A stretch of 64,000 nt of DNA, from the NCBI GenBank assembly GCA_015680685.1, contig MNCI01030304.1, forward strand, positions 790,219 through 854,218. Reading direction: 5' to 3'. The stretch is from Gnetum montanum (Eukaryota; Streptophyta; Gnetopsida; Gnetales; Gnetaceae). A program made the position numbers and the translations under genes. Positions 1-12,175 of this stretch are shown piece by piece (the stretch's first letter is position 1; every line of letters starts with the position of its first letter). Under the pieces are notes generated by a model, which was given only the letters and a program-made list of their open reading frames with translations, was not told the origin of the DNA and ran no database searches.

Positions 1-1719
1 CATAAAGCATATCTCTGAAAGCTCAAGGATCCAAAATGGATGAAAATGGTGCTAGGAAATTACAACTCATGGTGCTTTCTAGGCTCTAAAAAATTATAAA
101 AACTCTTGCATTTGAAGAAATTGATGAAAAATGAGCTCTGGGTCACATGTATTTATATCATTGTTATGTTGCGTTGATGAGGCTCCATTGATGTAGCCAT
201 TTGCAACGTTTGTCAACTTTGATTTCTAAGGAATTTTGGCAGAGTTTGGGGTCTAAATAAGAGCTAAATGAAAGCTAAAAAGTTGTGAAAACATGGAAAT
301 AACATTGTTTAAAGTTCCAAGTGAGGGATTGGAGTATTTTAAGCACATGGAATTAGAAAATATGTGATGTTTCTTAAGCAAAATTGGTACACAACTAGAT
401 GATGTAGACTATCAAGTGTATCAAAAACAAATGAAGGCCTAGAGTTATGGAGTTTATACTGAAGGTAACCAAAAGTTATGCAAGTGGGTCCTCTCCAAAG
501 CATACTATTACCCAAATATATCCTTGCATAAACTCATCACAAGAATTCAATAGGCACCTTAGATGATAAATGGTGGTTCAGGTTAGACACCATATGCACA
601 TAATGAATTGTCTTAGGATTTAGATGATGAATGGTGATTTAGGTTAGAAATCATATCTGCATAATGGATTGTCTTAGGATAATGTATTCTACAAAATGAG
701 ACCAACAACTAACCAAGATATGGGATAGTGAGATGAGAAAATGGAGTGCGAGAATGGTAGAGAGAGAATGATGAGAAAATTCATGTTATAGCTACAAGAG
801 ATTCTTGGGATATGTGTGAATAGGATGATTTGGTATTAGTTCGTTTTAAGTCTAGACCAAGTCAATATTAATTTTAGTAACCTTGCATTGATGTATTCAT
901 TCTTTGCTACTATTATGAGTTGATGACCACCTCCAACAATAATCATTACTCCATGAAAAGAAGAAAAGAGAAGAAGAAAGTAGTTAAAGAGCATTTAAGA
1001 AGAAATTTGAGGCTTAGTTGGAGGGATATCTTTAGGCATTGGTAACATGTCATTCTAGCCCCATAACCAATACTTGTATATCAAGAGATCTTTTGATAGG
1101 TGTGATTTAAATTCTCATTGTTTTTTTTAGGAAGAACGCCTTACAAGAACATACTTATTTTTATGGTAGATGGTAGGAGTGATGATATGCCCATGAGAAG
1201 CCATAGAACTTAGAATGGAAGTCGAGAAAAGAATAAAAAAAATTCCCTTAAGACCACCCTCTTTTTCATTTCCACTTGGTCTTTTCCATGTTTTTTGGGC
1301 AATAAGATTAGATGTTACCTTTAGTTTTCATGTGAAAGAACCATCATGCTACCATGATATACATCTTCTTATTAAACAAATGGAATGGACAGATGTCATG
1401 AGTTCATTACTTGATGCCATTGGAAAACTGATGACTTATTAGTAGAGCATAATCAAAGAAAAAAATTGACCTAAATAAGGAACTTTAATCTTAATAGTTA
1501 CATTTAATAATTACCAAAGTTATAGTAGCAATGGAATAAAATTCGAGATTAGAATGAAAGTAATAATAAAAATAAAAGTAGAAATGTATGAAAGGAAAAT
1601 ATATAGAAGGATCATTAGAATATAAAGAAAATGAAAAACATTTAAAGAAGGATGTAAAATAAAAAAGAAAATAAAAGAAAAATGTTTCATCCTTATCAAG
1701 GTGTTAGAGTAGATGATTA
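1..1719 (-). repeat. 3' LTR (partial) of Ty3/gypsy element G1
   Basis: This is non-coding sequence that matches the G2 LTR (56591-58714) in order over its whole length. Shared blocks include the stretch at about 960-1075 against 57840-57950 (ending in the words for 'accaatacttgtat' and 'accagtacttgta'). The right end is placed at 1719, where G2 has its LTR end next to a clear polypurine tract; here the tract has decayed to tctttctac. The left end lies outside the window. The reading frame at 1215-1442 is a chance ORF inside the LTR. Orientation follows the pol genes to the right. Confidence 0.72.
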
Positions 1720-2910
1720 TCTTTCTACAACTAAGTTGGAAGGAGGAGATTCTAAAATTAAATCAAGCTTGTTCTTGATTTGAGGTATTATTGTTGTAGC
1801 TTGTTACTTAGAGCTATGTGAAGGATTTTAGTTATTGGATCTTGACCAACATATGCTTCTAAAGGCTTTTTGGATGGTAAATCATCATAGCCCTAGAAGG
1901 GAAAGTTGAGTATATAATAAATGGTTATTTCCATAATTTCTAGAACTTGGTTTGTTGCAGCACATCCATGGGATTCTAATAGAAAACCTTGTCTCTTGGT
2001 TGAAATTAAACTTTTCATATGCAGGTGTCGTGACATTGTTTATTGTATGCATTATGTACTTCATTTATTATAAGAGCTACGTTGTGATTTTCGTCTAGCA
2101 TGTTGAATGTCATGAGTCTTTCTTTTTGTGCTAGAGAAATGTCTAGGTCAAGCTCACATGCGATTTTAAATGTATGATGTTTAGTTTGAATTAGAAGTTT
2201 GGGTAACTTTTTGTAAACTAACTCATAAGAAGAGTAGCCTATAGGAAGTTTCCATGTTGAGCGATATGCCTAAAGGAAATCATTGAGTTTGGTACTTGAT
2301 TATTTTCTATATCTACTAATGGTCCATGCTAGGATTCGAGTGATCTCCCTATTGGTTACCTTAGCTTGATTGTTGGCTTGAGGATGGTAGGGAGTTGTAA
2401 GTTTATGTTGTACTTCTAAGAATTATATTAACTGATGAAGTTAGTTTATATGAAGTATGTTTCATTTTCAAAAATTAGTGTTCTAGGAATACCAAACTTG
2501 TTTACCATTTGTTGCTAAGAAATTCAAGTTGCAATAGTAGAGGTATAGTCAAGAACAGTTACAACTTCAGCTCATTTTGCACAATAGTCAACAACAACAA
2601 TGATTTAAGACTTTTCATTTGACATGGAAATGATGGATCCTATGAAGTCAATTCCCTAATGTTCAAAAGGCTCCAATGGTTGAATCCACTATTAGGGCCC
2701 TTCCATCCTAGTTGTCATTCCTCCAACTCATTGGCATCTTTTACATGAATAGGTAAAGTGGCGGGGCATTCCTAAAGATAGTTGGCCGAAAATACCCTAT
2801 CATCAAGATCTTTGTAGCCCTTATTCCTACATAGTAGTTCCCACAAGGGCCCTCATGAGCATCTTGGATGACTCTTAGTTGATCTCTACTAGGTACACAC
2901 CATTGTACTA
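1720..2910 (-). pseudogene. Ty3/gypsy G1 integrase region, decayed
   Basis: Minus-strand remnant of the integrase that inserts retrotransposon cDNA. I identify it by collinear match to the better-kept G2 integrase at 59290-59880: for example 2565-2640 (antisense of the core start) parallels 59565-59650, and 2720-2870 parallels the zinc-binding HHCC part of G2. No reading frame of useful length survives; stops and small indels interrupt it throughout. The first 500 bases next to the LTR correspond to the integrase C-terminal tail and 3' untranslated region. Non-functional. Confidence 0.65.
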
Positions 2911-4340
2911 GGCTATATGCACAAACCTTGTAGAGGTTGCCCTCTATCTCTATGTAGTGCTTAATCTAGTGAAGAAATGGCTATTTTTCCCTATGGTCTT
3001 ATTTAGTAGGAGTCTCTTATGTGAGTAGATATGAGACAAATTCATCGTACCAATTTATGATCCTTGGTGTGTGAACTTTAGTCACCTTAGCAAAGAGAAG
3101 CTCATTTGATTAGATAAGGACTTTTTATTATCATTGTTATTCTATCTTAATTGAGATAGATAGTATGTAACTACATTCTCAATTCTCTTTCTATCCATCA
3201 TTGTTAGATCAAACTCTTACAAGATTACCAACCACTTTATAACATGGGAGCTTACCACTAGCTTGTTTATTAGAAAGAAAATTGGACTATGATTAGTATG
3301 CACATAAATTTGATATCCAAGCACATAGTGGCTTAATTTTTCTAGAGCATACACCACTATCATAAGTTCCTTTTCTATAATATTAAGTTATGCACCCAAA
3401 ATTCTTCTACTTGCATAGTGGATATAATATAGATGTTTCTGATCATCCATTTATATAAGCATTACTTCCAATGCATAGTTGGATGCATATGTCATGATGT
3501 GAAAGGGTTTTGATCAATTAGGAGTGCTTAGAATTGGTGTTTCAATGAGCTTCTACTTTAGGTGTTGGAATGCTTGTTCACATTACTTGGTTTATTCAAA
3601 TGTTGCATCCTTCTTGGTAAGCTTAACTAGTAGCTTGATAATTTGGAAGAAGTTTTTATAAAATGCATGTACTAACTAGTATGGCTAAGGAATAATCTCT
3701 CATCTTTAACTATTTGAGGTTTTCTAGTGGTTCCTTTGATAATCCTTATCTTTTCATAGTCTACCTTAATTCCCTTCTCTAAAATTCTGTCTTAGGATAA
3801 TGCCCTCTTAGATCATCAAATGGCTCTTCTACTAGTTAAGCCATAGCTTCTTCTTTACACATCATTTTAGTACTTACCAAAGATGATCCAATGGTTATTC
3901 AAAATCAACATCATAGATGAAGAAGTCATCTATGATACTTAGGACTAAACATTGGAAAGTTGCAAGAGTATTACATAGACCAAAAGGCATGTTCTTGTAT
4001 GCAAAAGTCTCTCAAGGACTTGTGAAAGTTATTTTAGCCTCATCTTTTGGATTGATTTGTATTTGATTATACTTATTAGATCCATCTAAAAAATTGTAAT
4101 AGTTGTATCTTGCAATTGTGTCTAATACTTGGTCCACAAATGGCAACAAAATATTGTCCTTGAATATAGCCATGTTCAATAGCCTTAATTCTATATAGAA
4201 TCTTCAATGTTTATCATTTTTTAATACAATAACAAGTAGGCTTACCCACTCACTATCTACCATTGGATAGATAAATCTAGCATTAGGAAGTTTCTAAGAT
4301 TCATTTTTAACAAATTCTTTTAATTTTGGATTCAATATTC
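2911..4340 (-). pseudogene. Ty3/gypsy G1 RNase H and reverse transcriptase, decayed
   Basis: Minus-strand remnant of the polymerase part of pol. Conceptual translation around 3890-4100 shows the reverse transcriptase landmarks: 'NMPFGLCN', then 'TLATFQ' and, about 20 residues on, the active-site area 'DDFFIYD'. About 50 residues upstream is 'NKYNQIQI', the Gly/Tyr-x-Gln-I motif region. RNase H homology to G2 lies at about 2990-3600. Several frameshifts and stops separate these pieces, so it cannot make an enzyme. The order (integrase on the left, reverse transcriptase on the right, minus strand) is the Ty3/gypsy order. Confidence 0.78.
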
Positions 4341-5330
4341 TTTATGGCTACCTCTTAGGTTTAATGGTGAATTCTACATAGATTTGATGTTGGCACATAT
4401 GTGTATTTATTCCTATTAATTAATTGTATGACTAAGCAAAGGCTTTTGATCATCTATTAACTATTTGTAGTAGCTTCTCCTTTTGTTTTTTAGGGAGCTA
4501 GGCATTGATGATTACTGGCTTCCAATTGTCTAGTAATACATATTCTAGAGATTCTAGTAAGGATTTTAGTTTTAAGGGCTATTTTTTCAAAGTATTAGGG
4601 GTTTCCAACTCTCCTAACTCCATTTTGCTTCTTTTCTATATTTTTCTTCAAAGAGTTGGCTTCAAATTTGATTTATCTCATTCATATTGTGTATAGAGAC
4701 ACTTGTGAGGATTTTTGTTGGTTCCATGCATATTATGGAATTGAGGTTATCATCTATGATCATTCATTGAATATCTTCTTGTTTTGTGATTGCTATGTAC
4801 TGGCACCTTTGGATGCTTGTGGTTTTGACATACTTCTTGCATCCTATAATAGACATGCTCTTTACTACCCATATTTTTTGCACATAATGGTATCATGTAT
4901 CATTGTACATGATGAATGAAACTCCCTTCTTCTCAATCTTACCAAATCCATTTTCCTTGAAAATTTCCAAGGAGATATCTTTAATCCATAAGTTATTATC
5001 AATTATACTTATTCAATTCCTTTTCATAATAATTAGAAAGTCTCACTTTGTAGATGTCTACATGGATGACTACAAAGTTTGCTAGATATGACCATCTGCA
5101 AACAATGATAAGAATGTCCTCTATCAATCCCAAAGAAATAGTAATGGGCTAGTATGCAAGATCTAACTAGATATTACATTTCTTTATTGGAGGTAGATTT
5201 CATGTTTCATACATTTCTTGACAAATTAGAGTTACACTAGAATTTGAGTCTAATAGATATTGTCATGGATCATTCCTTGTAATTTGCAAATAAATTAGAG
5301 GACTTTCAGGATCAGTTCTCTTCTTTAAAA
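4341..5330 (-). pseudogene. Ty3/gypsy G1 protease region, decayed
   Basis: Spacer and aspartic protease region between reverse transcriptase and gag, on the minus strand. It matches the G2 segment 61600-62400 in order; for example 4900-5110 parallels 61920-62130, where the G2 translation is readable as a retropepsin-like fold. In G1 the frame is broken by stops. The plus-strand ORFs at 4505-5085 are shadows of this sequence. Confidence 0.6.
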
Positions 5331-7476
5331 GGTGTCTTACCTTTATCTAGTCTGTAACTACATGAGTTAACATGACAATGTGAATATTTTATGATTTTTG
5401 ATTTGAAGGTGACTTGATAGATATCCATAGGACAACTTGAGAAGGATCCATAGCTACATATGTCTACAATGGTCTAGGCAGATTGTGTGGCCTAAAGAAA
5501 GCCATTTTTCAAGGCTTATGCTTAGAACCACTTGAATTGTCCTTCAACTACAAAGTTATGCCCTTCATGACATTACATTGTTGAGGTTGTTGTAGTATCT
5601 CATCTTGCATAGGTTGTATAGGTGGCAAAGGAGTGGAGGTGTGAGGTGCAGAATTTTATTATGGATAAGGAGGAGTATAAGCAAAAGGAGATTTAGTTAG
5701 TGGAGTGGTAAGTCTAAGATATTCAGGGGAATAGTAGTGATGAGAAGAAGTATGGCTTGTAGATCCATTTGGAGACACAAGTTACTAGACATAGTATTCA
5801 TATGAATTAGCTTGGTGGTAAGGATACTACCGCCTTAGTGGTGGAATCCCCCATGACTTTGAGTTTTACCATTGATGATAATAGTCTTGAGGTTGAGGTG
5901 GCATTCTACATGGATAATATTATTGCTGTTGGAATTACTATTGATAATTTCCTTGAGGATAAGGCAAGCTTATGGGTAGTTATCTCCTAGCATGCTTTGG
6001 ATTCAAGATGTAGAACCCCAAATTTTTGCAAGTGTGATAGTATGGGGCAACATTTCTTGGGATATTCATATTGGTAGATGTTATATCCTTCCTCTTTTGT
6101 ATCAAAATTTACAACTTTATTAACTGCTACAGTATTACCTTTTTGTTGATGGTAGCTCTTTATTATATATTTTCTACATCTTTTGTCTTTATTCTTGTTC
6201 CCCTACTTTGTTTTCTTCTCTACTATTTTAAGAATACTTTGAACCTTCTCAGCCAAGGAGCCATACATTTTATTTTGTTTGGTTTATATCTTTGTCATAT
6301 ATTTTTGAATTGATAAATTTTTTCATTATACAACCTCCTTCAATGGTGCATCCTCCTTAGGATTGTAGAGACATAACTCCCTTTTACGAATGAAGGAATC
6401 TCTATTATACTCCTTGGTGCTTTATCTCTTTTTTAGTTCTTGTTATTTTTTTGCCACTTGATCAATGAGCCTTTGTATCCAATAAACTTTCATTTTTAAT
6501 AATATTCCTTGAGCATGTATCCTTAGAGTCTTTTTACTTTTATTTTTGAGTCCATCTATCACATGGAAAAATTGCTTCCTTTGAGAGAAGCCATGGCCAA
6601 GGCATTAATGTAACAAAAAAGAGTACATTCCTAAGACTATATTAAGGGATTTATAATTACCTTGTTTTCATCCTTGAATCTATTTTCTCAAGTTGGACAT
6701 TTTGGAGTACATTTGATATTTGTTGTTGAATAATTCCAACATTGTATTTCATCTATAGATAGATTATATTTCCAAAGATTGGTACCAACTTTTAGCTTCT
6801 TTAATGAGTATCGTATGGAATAGTTTGAAATTTTGCCAATCAATCTCAATGTTTAGCAAGGCATAGGCATCATGCAAGGCTTGTAATTGATGTTGTGAAT
6901 CAACATTGTAACCTCCCTGAAACTTAGGAATATTGTTTATATCAAGTCATTTGATTTGATTGTTCTTTTGATGCTTGGTGGGAATATGAGTTGCCTTTGT
7001 GATGTTTATAATACTTCTAGTAGCAAGTAGTAGCTCATCATAGTCATCATATTTATGATGGCCCCTATCATGATCATGTCTCCTATGATTGAGCCTACTA
7101 TGCCTTCTCTATTGATGATGTTTCTTCTCTTCTTATTAATGTCTATATTCCATTCTTCCATCCCTATGATAGGGTCTCTTATCATCTTCATCTTAGTCTT
7201 GATCATTTCTCATATGTTCTTGGTCATGTTCCCCCTTGTTAGAGCTTAATGAGGAGGAGGATGGTGATGATGAAGAACTAGAAGAGTTATGTTGGCTTGC
7301 TCTCCTTCTATGGTCCCTTGATTGTTCTTTTGGTGGATGGTTGGGGGACCTTGATCTTATGGTTCCCCTAGCTCTAGAACTACTTATTCCCTTACCTTTG
7401 TTGCTTGCTAAGGTTGAAAATAATCATTAATTAGTTGCATTATCCTCATTGAAAGAAGGAGGACCTTCACACTAAG
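5331..7476 (-). pseudogene. Ty3/gypsy G1 gag, decayed
   Basis: Gag (capsid/nucleocapsid) remnant on the minus strand. The piece at about 5400-6000 corresponds to a Pro/Gln-rich gag segment also seen in G2 (62500-63060), and 6330-6900 corresponds to the G2 capsid-like region. The segment 7000-7400 translates on the minus strand to an Asp/His/Arg-rich tract ('DHDRGHHKYDDYDE') and a Ser/Arg-rich tract, typical of a basic nucleocapsid or linker region. No CCHC knuckle is readable. The sequence breaks off at 7476, where element N1 is inserted, and continues at 13300. Confidence 0.62.
7472..7476. repeat. Target-site duplication (left copy), CTAAG
   Basis: The five bases before the N1 5' LTR are ctaag, identical to the five bases directly after its 3' LTR (13300-13304). 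A 5-bp duplication is the expected footprint of LTR-element integration. It shows that G1 gag was the target. Confidence 0.9.
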
Positions 7477-8593
7477 TGTTGACCTTTTGGTATGTCAAAA
7501 CCTTAAGAAAAATGGAGAACAAGGATGCTTATGTGGTTGTTGCATTTTTAGGGTAAGAACTTGGATTTGGATAAAAGGAGAGCTTAAGGACATATACAAG
7601 ATCTTAACAAAGCATGTAGGAGTTCAAAGTGCATGGACAAGGAACAAAGACCTCAAAGCTTAGCTCTAATGATAAGAGGAAAGCCTTAGTATTAAAGAAC
7701 TTATTACAGTAAGATGTCTCCAAGAAATAGCATACATCTTCCATCAAGAAAAGATGTCTTTCTCATGATGAAGATGTCTTGGTCAAGTTGAAGGTTTCTT
7801 AGAAGAATACATCTTTTAGAAATAGTAGACATCTTCCTTGTGAAGAAGATGTCTCTCCCGAATGGAAGTCTGATACAAAAAGATGTCTCTATCTCAAAGA
7901 AGAAATCTTTAGTGACTGTTATATAGTTGTTGCATAAATTTCGAGGTGATTTTGGAAACATCTAGGCTATAAGAAGACTTCATTCTCTTGTGAAATAAGT
8001 AAGTGTTGAATGCAAGTAAGTGTCAACATCAAGCAATCATTGTGAAAATTATTCTATTATATTTGTGTGCCTCATTATGCTATCTTTTGTACTATTGTAA
8101 GAGATTTGTTGTGTTATACCTAAAGTGTAAGGACCTAAAAATTTGTTACATCCTTTTCTTATAATTTTTGTTTCTCTTTTGTTGCCTTGCGGGGTTGATG
8201 TGATTCTTGTGGGAAGGAATCATCATTGAGGTTATCAAGATCTTATGGGATTGAGTGTTGGTGTAGCACCACAACACTCTAGAGTAGAGCTTAGGTTTTA
8301 AAGGTTGTGGGATCCTAGAAACCACATTTTAAACTTGTTGGGACCTTGTGTGGTTGAGTGGATTCATGATGTTGAATCACTCTAGAGCAAAGCTTAGAGC
8401 TTGTATAGGGTATGGTATCCTTCAAACCATATTTTGAGAGAAACAAAGTCTGGAGGTATGCTAGCAAACTACCCATCAAGTGTGGACTACCCAAGTTTGG
8501 AAACCATGTTAAAATTTGGTTTGTGCTTTTGTTGATTAATTTTTATTTTGGGGAACTTATTCATTCGCCACCTTCTATGTTCAACGATTCCCA
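7477..8593 (+). repeat. N1 5' LTR
   Basis: 1117 bp, TG...CA, collinear with the 3' LTR at 12176-13299 and with the inverted LTR of element A (16243-17351). Its first third carries many copies of the octamer AGATGTCT and its reverse complement (about 7705-7900). The right end was fixed by aligning both N1 LTRs up to 'ttccca'/'tcctca' and by the primer site two bases later. ORFs inside it are not genes. Confidence 0.9.
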
Positions 8594-8595
8594 AG

Positions 8596-8608
8596 TGGTA
8601 TTAGAGCT
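8596..8608 (+). promoter_or_regulatory. Primer-binding site (initiator tRNA-Met type)
   Basis: The sequence tggtattagagct follows the 5' LTR after two bases. It differs by one C-to-T change from TGGTATCAGAGC, the complement of the 3' end of plant initiator tRNA-Met, which primes reverse transcription in copia elements. This fixes the LTR end and the element's strand. Confidence 0.88.
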
Positions 8609-8645
8609 TGGTACTCTTCTTCATCATCAACATCAAAAGTAAACA

Positions 8646-10485
8646 ATGGAGGGAGCATCTTATAAAAAGCCATCGATGTTTTATGGATTCGACTTCACCT
8701 ATTAGAAAGATAGGATGCAAGGATTCTTCAAATTTATGGAGTTCAAAGTTTGGGAGTCCATCCTTGAAGGCTATACTCTGTCTACCAACAGCTCCACCGG
8801 AACCATCAAGTCCTGCAACAAATGAACACAAGAGGAGAGAGATAAGTTTATGTTTGACTCAAAGGCCAAAAATTGTTTACATTGCACTTTGAATAAATCT
8901 AATTTTAATAGAGTACTTGGATGTAAAACAACCAAATAAATCTAGCAAACATTAGAGGCTACTTATGAAGGAACCTCTATAGTTACACAATCTAAGTTGG
9001 CTTTACAAAGTGAATATGATAAGCAGAAAATGAGAGAAGATGAGAAAATAAAAGATTACTTTTCTAGAGAAAATGATCTTGTTGTGGTTATTAGAGGTAT
9101 TGGTAAAGATATGTTAGAGAGCAATGTTATTATTAAAATGATTAGAACACTTTGTCCAGAATTTAGACCAAAGGTCATGAGCATGGAGGGAATCAAAGAT
9201 TTTTCAACTTTGAAATTTGAAGAGCTTCAAAGTGCCCTTATTACTTATGAAATGAATCTCATAAGCGAAGGAGAAATCCATGAAAAATCCATCACTCTAA
9301 AGACAACCTCCAAGGAGAAGGAGCTTAATGAACATGATGAGGGTAGCAAAGATGAAATCACCCTCCTCTCAAGGAAGCTACACCAATTAATAGTAAGAAG
9401 AAGCAAGGGCTTAACTTAGAAAAGGCCAAATCTATTCAAAGGTAAGAGAAGAGTAAAAAGTTTTTAAATTCTAACTTAGATTTCTCTTCCATGGAATTTT
9501 GGTTTTGTTGAGGAAGAGGCCATATGGCCTTTGAACGTCATAGTAGTAGTGGGGTGCAACCAAAGAATAGATCCATTGATGAGGAATTAAAAATTACCAA
9601 CTTATATACTAGTTGGGATGATGGTGAGTAGAGTGAAGAGGAAGTAGATGATTCTATCAAAGATTCTCAACTCATATGCATGGCTCTAATAGATAAAGAT
9701 TTGCCTCAAGCTTCAAATGATCTACAAGATAAGCATGATGAAAGGTATAGTAAATTACGAGAAGAGATTCTCATCCTTCATTACTTAATTAGAAAGGTAA
9801 AGAAAGTTTTGAATAAAAAACTTGATGTAGTTCACATTGAGTTAAAAAAGGAAATCTTAGACATAAGAGCTAAGATTCAACAACTAACCCCTTTAAATAA
9901 AGATTGGAAAGATTTTCTAGGAGGAGAAATGCATGAAAGACAACCTAGAAAAGAAAGTGAAGAAAAGTCTCTCTAGAAAATACAATCTCAAGTTCAAACA
10001 CTAGCACAATTAGGTTTGGTAATGCCATTTTTGAGTGGAATAATTTACTTGTTTGCAAAAATTGTGGTAGTAAACAAAACCTTGGTTATTCTCATGATGT
10101 TCAAAATAAGATTGATGTTTGGTCTTGTCAAAAAGGTTTTGGTAAGGATATTTTTTTGACAACAATAGTTGAAAATAAAAGGAAGTGGAGAATTGAAAAT
10201 TTCCTCAAAGACACAAAGGATGCAATAAGTGATTATGAAGAACATAAACAATTAGAGTCATCATACAAAAGATGTAATGAAAAGAACCAAAAGGTAAGGA
10301 AGTACTTCATGATAGAGGACCTCATCTCAAACTTCATTAGTCTTCTTCCTCTCAATTGGAAGCAAGGTAAGTTTTTATCTCCTTGCTTGATAAATTTCAA
10401 AATTATTATTGATATATATGGAGTGTTTTCTCTAGATCAACACTTATTAGAAATGATTTTTTTGGGGGCTATGTTGAATTAATTG
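8646..10485 (+). pseudogene. N1 gag (UBN2-type copia gag) with extra C-terminal region, broken
   Basis: Gag forms the particle that packages element RNA. Frame from the ATG at 8646: the start is a typical copia gag opening ('YGFDF'), then comes a region around 8905-9300 with the landmarks 'CKTTK', 'LEATYEGTS' and 'LALQSEYDKQKM', matching the UBN2 gag family. The longest uninterrupted piece is 8997-9419. A decayed zinc knuckle follows in another frame near 9498-9540 ('GHMAFER', first Cys pair damaged, last Cys now Arg). After it lies a charged coiled-coil-like stretch (9680-9976), then 'VCKNCGSKQ...WSC' near 10055-10135 and more charged sequence to 10482 in a third frame. Stops and at least two frameshifts make it non-functional. 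The part after the knuckle is unrecognised. Confidence 0.78.
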
Positions 10486-12161
10486 ATTATGGTATTTTAG
10501 TTTGCTTGGTGTAAGTGGATTTATGAAAGTTTGTGGTGTGGCACTTGTAATGAATTTATTGTTTTCTTATCTTGTTGTTTAAAAGGCCTAAAAACCCTTG
10601 TATTTCTTAGTTTGAAAACCTAGTAATGAACTATTCTTTATTTCATATCTCATTTCCATTGGAATCTTTTAGAAAAATTTTTGATACTTTTTTGAAAAAT
10701 CATCTTTTGAATTCTTAACTAGAACACTTGTTTTTATTAAGTAAAAATGCTTGCAGGAAATTCTTGAACTAAAGGCTTCATGTGGAATCTTCATTATATA
10801 TATTGTGATAATGATTCTATGTTTGACAAGTTCAATATCTTTTAGGAGATGTTTTTGGTACCTTTGATGAACTTCATAAATGATTTGAGCTTTTTAAAAG
10901 AAATTATCATGTATGTGTGATGCTCATGTTTGTGATGAGCTTTGAGGATTTCAATGTATTTTACCAAGATTTGAGAATGTTTTAGACTTGTTTTTGCATA
11001 TCTAATGGGAGACCTTAGTCTTCATACTTGATCTTAGACATTCTATGTATCTTGAAGATTATAAAAGGCTAATAAAAGGGAGTATACCGCAATGTCTACA
11101 ATAGATGTTTCAAAAGATGGATCATTTATGTAGGGGGAGTCTATAACTATTACTAATTATCATCCAAGAGGCTGCTAGTAAGTCCTTTGATGCTTTTATA
11201 GAAAGGCACTCAAGTAGTCAAACTTCATTTCCTCTCTCCCTCATTGAAAAATGTGCAAAGAAGAGTCTTCTCATCTGGTAATATTTTACAATTTTTATCT
11301 AAAGAAGATCTTTCTTGGTAACTACTCTTAAAATTTTTTTGACCTTACTTGTGAGATTTTTTGGTTATATTTCTTTTTAAGTACCTGAGATTATTATTGC
11401 AAATATGTGTTGAGATGTACTCACCTAATATCTCAAGTACTCTAATTGGTACTAGAAATGGTGCTTCTAATATCTTTTGGTAAATCATGAGGTGTATAGG
11501 CATTTCTTTCTATATGTTTGGTTATGATTTCTATTTTGACATATTTAGCATGATAAGGCAGGTTCCTTTATTTACTTTGAAGTGTTACGATCATCTATCT
11601 TATGTTTATATGTGTTAAGAACCTTCAAGAAGAGTTATTTGGTACTATTAAGAATATTTGTTTTTGCTAATACGATGTGAGTGTAGTTTTTATAAATGTG
11701 TGTAAATATCATCCTTACTAAAGGAATTGAGTTAAACCTTCTTTTATATTGAAATATGCATAGTTTCAATCTCGATTTGTTTTTAATTGCTTCATTTGGC
11801 TCCTTGATCTAGCGATAGGTTTCTTACTCCAGAATATCCATTGAAAATTCTAAACTAGCTATGCAAATGAAGGGCTGCTCTATGATACAAACTATCTTAC
11901 TTTATTATCATGGAATGAATAATATATGAAGAATATGCACATTTATACTTTGGATCAGTATTGCTAATGCTTGAACAACATTCCTTTGCTAAAGATTCAC
12001 TCATGACGAGTGACTCATATGCAATGACTTTCAATAACTGTTTGTTATATAGTGATATGAATCCTTCATTCTCTTTTTGTTCATGTCCAAAAAGGGGAAG
12101 AAGTGGTGCTCATGTATATTGTGATTAGAATAATCCATTTTCTTAAGTTTTGGACATTACC
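10486..12161 (+). other. N1 internal non-coding region in place of pol
   Basis: About 1.7 kb with no reading frame that resembles pol and no repeat of note. It leads directly to the polypurine tract. In autonomous copia elements this position would hold several kilobases of pol; here it is AT-rich filler, which is why N1 is called non-autonomous. Confidence 0.7.
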
Positions 12162-12175
12162 AAAAAGGGGGAGAT
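12162..12175 (+). promoter_or_regulatory. N1 polypurine tract
   Basis: The run aaaaagggggagat directly before the TGTTGA start of the 3' LTR. Such a purine run primes second-strand synthesis. The same tract is found beside the element A LTR (17352-17367, inverted). Confidence 0.88.

Noticed and set aside
4505-5085. Three plus-strand ORFs with membrane-like composition
   Set aside because: They are antisense to the G1 protease region; AT-rich antisense frames often look hydrophobic.
7700-7910. CRISPR-like array because of regularly repeated octamers
   Set aside because: The repeats are too short, occur in both orientations and lie inside plant LTRs; CRISPR is not expected in a nuclear plant genome.
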